NCBI GenBank assembly: GCA_017560425.1 | Contig: JAFZEX010000008.1 | Location: forward strand, 1 to 35,613 | Direction of reading: 5' to 3' | Source of the DNA: Alistipes sp. | Lineage (GTDB): Bacteria; Bacteroidota; Bacteroidia; Bacteroidales; Rikenellaceae | DNA: 35,613 nucleotides | Shown here: positions 32,411 to 35,613 of the stretch, one piece after another | Position numbering within the stretch: position 1 is the first letter of the stretch | Layout of the letters: each line of letters begins with the position of its first letter | Program-made: the position numbers and the translations under genes | Notes under the pieces: generated by a model | Seen by the model: only the letters and a program-made list of their open reading frames with translations | Database searches by the model: none | Told to the model about the DNA's origin: nothing

Positions 32411-34078
32411 ATGAAAACTACTATACTCAAACCGATTGTTGCGACTCTGCTTCTTGCAATTACCACTCTAAGCGCAACCGAAGCATCAGCCAACAACACA
32501 GACCCACGACGCAGACAGCGTCACCAAACAGCCGCCGAGGCCAACGAGCAGAGCGATAGCACAAAGACCGTAGAGGCTCCAAAGACATCGAAGAGCATCA
32601 TCAACGGCGATGAAGTTATCGAAGAGAATGCAACGCAAGTAGATGGCTCAACACTAAAGCCAACACGTCAAAACACGCCTCAGCAGCTCGACTCTGTGCT
32701 TGCACTATGGAAGACATCAAGCACCATGGAGGCATACGACAACTATTTCAACAACTACCTCGCTACCACAAAGCGAATTTCTAACGAACTAAATACCACA
32801 AACATAGACTCGATATATATAGCACGACTTGAGGCCCTCATGTCACCTATTCCATTGGAGTACAATTGGGAGGTGAAGGAGGCTATCGAGCGCTTCACAC
32901 ACCCAAGCTATGCCAAGGTGATGAGCCTCGCCTACTTCTACTTTCCAATGATCGAGGAGGAGCTAATTCGTGCAGGACTACCTATCGAGCTACGCACTCT
33001 CGCAGTAATCGAGTCGGGCCTTAACCCTATCGCCACATCTAAGGCTGGCGCACGAGGCATTTGGCAGTTTATGCCATCAACAGGCAAGGAGTTTGGTTTG
33101 GAGATAAACTCACTCGTAGACGAGCGTTGCGACCCACGCCTATCAACACAGGCGGCCTGCCGTCTTTTCAAGACAGTGTACCCAATGTACAACGATTGGA
33201 CCTTAACACTTGCTTCATATAACACAGGCCCAGGTAATGTAAATAAGGCTATTGTGCGTGCAGGCGGCAACCCAAAGAGCTACAAGGGTTCGTTTTGGGA
33301 TGTATACGAATATCTCCCCGAGGAGACCCGCAAGTATGTACCATTCTACATGGGTGCAACATATGCTTTTGCCTATCACAAAGCGCACGGCGTAGAGGTA
33401 CCAGCACCGCCAATGCCCATCGCCGTGGACACAATCATGATCGACCGTCCTATGCATCTTCAGCAGATATCTTCGACCATCAACATCTCGCTCGATCTTC
33501 TCAAGATGCTCAACCCTCAATACCTAATGCAGATTATCCCTGCAACATCTAAGAAATACGCCTTGACGCTCCCTGTTGAGTGCATCTGCGAATATCTCGA
33601 GCACGAGAAGGAGATACACGCCAAAGACTCTATGTATCTTAAGGAGTATGTCATTCATGCCAACCTTGAGAAGAAGCGTAAGGAGGTGCCACAGATGCAG
33701 AAGAGCACCACAACCACAACTAAGTCATCAACAGCAGCAGCTAAGTATCACACCGTAGAGGCGGGCGAAACTTTGGGTGCTATTGCTAAAAAGTATAATG
33801 TTACAACAAAGCAGCTTATCGAGTGGAATAAGCTCGAAAACCCTGATGCGTTAAGCATTGGTCAGAAGTTGCGTGTGTCAGCCACCACAACAACAAAGAG
33901 CACAACAACCACAACCAAGACAGGCTCAACAACCAAGTACCACACCGTGGTCGAGGGAGATACGCTTGGCGCAATAGCCATTAAGTACAACACCAATGTT
34001 AAGCAGCTCGTCGAGTGGAATAAGCTCGAAAACCCCGATGCGCTTAAACTTGGACAGAAGCTACGTGTATCTAAATAA
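32411..34078 (+). CDS. Lytic transglycosylase, MltD-like, with two LysM domains
   Basis: A 555-residue exported murein lytic transglycosylase. The ATG at 32411 gives a clean signal peptide (MKTTILKPIVATLLLAITTL, cleavage after Ala-29 or so). A variable Ser/Thr/Gln part follows. The SLT domain is at about 180-300, with catalytic Glu-201 (LAVIESGLNP), then SKAGARGIWQFMPSTGKEFGL and the Asn-Thr-Gly-Pro-Gly block (ASYNTGPGNVNKAI). At the C-terminus two LysM repeats (residues 445-490 and 509-554) bind peptidoglycan, joined by Thr-rich linkers. The protein opens peptidoglycan in the periplasm, forming anhydromuropeptides. It is 5 bp after the DUF5683 gene. Confidence 0.93.
   Translation: MKTTILKPIVATLLLAITTLSATEASANNTDPRRRQRHQTAAEANEQSDSTKTVEAPKTSKSIINGDEVIEENATQVDGSTLKPTRQNTPQQLDSVLALWKTSSTMEAYDNYFNNYLATTKRISNELNTTNIDSIYIARLEALMSPIPLEYNWEVKEAIERFTHPSYAKVMSLAYFYFPMIEEELIRAGLPIELRTLAVIESGLNPIATSKAGARGIWQFMPSTGKEFGLEINSLVDERCDPRLSTQAACRLFKTVYPMYNDWTLTLASYNTGPGNVNKAIVRAGGNPKSYKGSFWDVYEYLPEETRKYVPFYMGATYAFAYHKAHGVEVPAPPMPIAVDTIMIDRPMHLQQISSTINISLDLLKMLNPQYLMQIIPATSKKYALTLPVECICEYLEHEKEIHAKDSMYLKEYVIHANLEKKRKEVPQMQKSTTTTTKSSTAAAKYHTVEAGETLGAIAKKYNVTTKQLIEWNKLENPDALSIGQKLRVSATTTTKSTTTTTKTGSTTKYHTVVEGDTLGAIAIKYNTNVKQLVEWNKLENPDALKLGQKLRVSK
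33743..34072 (+). repeat. Two near-identical LysM coding repeats
   Basis: Repeat 1 is 33743-33880, repeat 2 is 33935-34072 (46 codons each). Amino acid agreement is about 80%, including the WNKLENPDAL segment. A 25-nt block is identical (33819-33843 and 34011-34035), beginning TCGAGTGGAATAAGC. The linker between them is an almost pure Thr/Ser/Lys run encoded by ACA/ACC repeats, so both the linker and the repeat are prone to slippage or recombination. Confidence 0.85.
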
Positions 34079-34080
34079 CT

Positions 34081-35433
34081 ATGAATTACGATATTCTTGA
34101 TACTACAACCACCATCGTCGCCCCCGCTACTGCCGAGGGCGGCGCTGTTATGGTGGTACGCCTAAGCGGCAACAATGCTATTGATATTGCCGACAAGATG
34201 TTTCGTGGTCGCAAGCCACTATCAAGCGCTAAGGGCTATACGCTACACTATGGTCGCATTGTCGATACTGCCGAGAACACCATCGACGATGTTGTTGTAG
34301 CATTGTTCCGTGCTCCACACTCATACACAGGCGAGAATAGCGTAGAGATATCGCTTCATGGCTCACGACATATTGTAAACACTGTGCTAAAGTTGGCCAT
34401 CGAGCATGGTGCACGCATGGCTACTGCGGGCGAATTTACTCGTCGTGCATTCCTCAATGGCAAGATGGACCTTAGCCGTGCCGAGGCTGTTGCCGATGTT
34501 ATCGCCTCCGACTCACAGTGGTCACACAACATCGCATCGACACAGATGCGTGGCGACTACTCTACTCGCCTAAACTCACTTCGTGACGAGCTGCTGCGCC
34601 TATGCTCACTCCTCGAGCTCGAGCTCGATTTCTCGGAGGAAGATGTGGAGTTTGCTGACCGCAGCGAACTAAAAAACATCCTTGATAAGGTAGAGCAACA
34701 GATCAACTATTTGTGTTCATCTTTCACATTAGGAAACGCCATCAAAAACGGTGTTAATGTGGCAATTATCGGCGAACCAAACGTAGGCAAGAGCACACTC
34801 CTTAATCGCCTTGTTGGCGACGACTGCGCCATGGTATCCGACATTGCCGGTACCACCCGTGACACCATCGAGGCAACCACCGTCATCGACGGCATATGCT
34901 TCCGCTTTGTCGATACTGCAGGCCTTCGCACCACAGATAACATACTCGAGCAGATGGGCATAGAGCGCACATATCGAGCTATTAACAAGGCCCATATCGT
35001 GCTTCACATCACAACGGCAGACAACCCCGACTTTAGCAACTACCCCACCGAGGCAACCCCTCAGACATATATACGTGTTATTAACAAGATCGATCAGACA
35101 CAACCTGCTGAGTGCAACGACGATGTTTTGCACATCTCAGCAAAGAGGGACATGGGCATAGATAAGCTTAGAGAGCGCATGCGCTCTGTTGTCGATACAG
35201 CCTCTATCGACTCATGCAACGTTGTTGTTTCCAACATGCGCCACTACGAGGCACTAACCTTAGCACACGAGGCACTCAGCGACGCACAGCACGCCCTCGA
35301 CCTAAACCTATCGGGCGATCTCATCTCCGAGGACATCCGCCGCATAATCCACCACCTCGGCGAAATCACCGGCGACATCACCTCCGACGACATCCTCCAA
35401 TCCATCTTCTCCAAATTCTGCATCGGAAAGTAA
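34081..35433 (+). CDS. mnmE: tRNA modification GTPase MnmE
   Basis: GTPase that, with MnmG, adds the carboxymethylaminomethyl group at C5 of wobble uridine. 450 residues. N-terminal formyl-THF-binding domain (about 1-118); a helical domain; the inserted G domain with GEPNVGKST (231-239, G1), DIAGTTRDT (G2), DTAGLR (278-283, G3) and NKID (335-338, G4); C-terminal FCIGK (446-450), the family's invariant end with the redox-active Cys. It starts 3 bp after the transglycosylase stop. The last 37 codons (35323-35433) have a strikingly different codon choice from the rest of the gene: all four Ser codons are TCC, versus three of 29 before. MnmA, its partner in modifying the same base, is at 21440. 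Confidence 0.97.
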   Translation: MNYDILDTTTTIVAPATAEGGAVMVVRLSGNNAIDIADKMFRGRKPLSSAKGYTLHYGRIVDTAENTIDDVVVALFRAPHSYTGENSVEISLHGSRHIVNTVLKLAIEHGARMATAGEFTRRAFLNGKMDLSRAEAVADVIASDSQWSHNIASTQMRGDYSTRLNSLRDELLRLCSLLELELDFSEEDVEFADRSELKNILDKVEQQINYLCSSFTLGNAIKNGVNVAIIGEPNVGKSTLLNRLVGDDCAMVSDIAGTTRDTIEATTVIDGICFRFVDTAGLRTTDNILEQMGIERTYRAINKAHIVLHITTADNPDFSNYPTEATPQTYIRVINKIDQTQPAECNDDVLHISAKRDMGIDKLRERMRSVVDTASIDSCNVVVSNMRHYEALTLAHEALSDAQHALDLNLSGDLISEDIRRIIHHLGEITGDITSDDILQSIFSKFCIGK

Positions 35434-35464
35434 ACGCCGTATATCATTGATTATCATAAGTTAT

Positions 35465-35491
35465 CAAAGGTGCTCATTTTGAGCACCTTTG
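35465..35491 (+). terminator. Intrinsic terminator of the parAB-mnmE cluster
   Basis: A perfect 12-bp stem (CAAAGGTGCTCA / TGAGCACCTTTG), TTT loop, followed by CTTTTTTTA. It is 31 bp after the mnmE stop codon. Confidence 0.92.
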
Positions 35492-35613
35492 CTTTTTTTA
35501 TGATAAAACCAACTTATCACCAATCATACTTATTTTATCATTTTTTTCGGCGTTATTTCGGCGTCGATGTCAGATGTCATTTTGATAAATGCTCCCGTCT
35601 CCCAAATGATGTG
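35492..35613. other. Right edge, AT-rich, no firm gene
   Basis: AT-rich sequence after the terminator. A 9-bp direct repeat TTTCGGCGT occurs at 35545-35553 and 35556-35564 (11-bp period). Two frames remain open to the edge: a plus-strand frame from an ATG at 35567 (MSDVILINAPVSQMM) and a minus-strand frame reading in from the edge to a TAA near 35530. Neither is long enough to identify. Confidence 0.35.

Noticed and set aside
1-35613. tRNA, rRNA, CRISPR, insertion sequence or prophage
   Set aside because: No cloverleaf with CCA-like end, no regularly spaced repeats, no transposase or phage-type protein; all large frames are accounted for by housekeeping or envelope genes.

Overview
The window looks like a chromosomal segment of a member of the Bacteroidales (Bacteroidota). 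The evidence is threefold. About ten start-proximal promoters match the Bacteroidota pattern, TTTG (-33), 19-20 bp, TAnnTTTG (-7). Several protein families are typical of or near-restricted to the phylum (DUF4252, DUF3276/PUR, DUF5683, DcaP-like porin). The parA-parB-DUF5683-LysM transglycosylase order is also characteristic. Genus cannot be fixed from the sequence alone. Almost all of the window is intact housekeeping sequence. No gene-free stretch exceeds 300 bp, and I see no tRNA, rRNA, CRISPR array, insertion sequence or prophage gene.

Left part, minus strand (about 0.1-13.7 kb). From right to left these are: (i) an ABC exporter operon, ATPase-permease-permease-YtrA-type GntR repressor, with a recognisable promoter overlapped by a perfect inverted repeat (probable autoregulation); (ii) a tight five-gene run, cvfB-like S1 protein, SAM methyltransferase, omega-amidase, TauE/SafE permease and uvrA, closed by an intrinsic terminator; (iii) a monocistronic DcaP-like porin with a His-rich N-terminus; (iv) an ECF sigma / anti-sigma / outer-membrane beta-barrel / three tandem DUF4252 lipid-envelope-type secreted proteins operon. 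The last is the least understood system here.

Right part, mostly plus strand (13.8-35.6 kb). uvrC faces rubrerythrin across a shared bidirectional terminator. ettA-hisS and an S41 protease follow. Next come the PUR-domain protein with mnmA, then a DedA-type membrane protein with aroE, then dnaE with trxA. The minus-strand exceptions are rubrerythrin, a DUF2007 protein and a CPBP protease. The window ends with parA-parB-DUF5683-mltD-like-mnmE and a strong terminator. Two uvr genes (uvrA, uvrC) and both mnm genes (mnmA, mnmE, which modify the tRNA wobble uridine) lie in the window but not in shared operons.

Most notable signals: the sigma/DUF4252 operon; the GntR operator on its own promoter; a perfect 19-bp palindrome between rubrerythrin and ettA; a uvrC promoter so close to the start codon that the mRNA should be leaderless; and an abrupt codon-usage shift confined to the last 37 codons of mnmE, whose 3' end is a known integration site for genomic islands in other bacteria.
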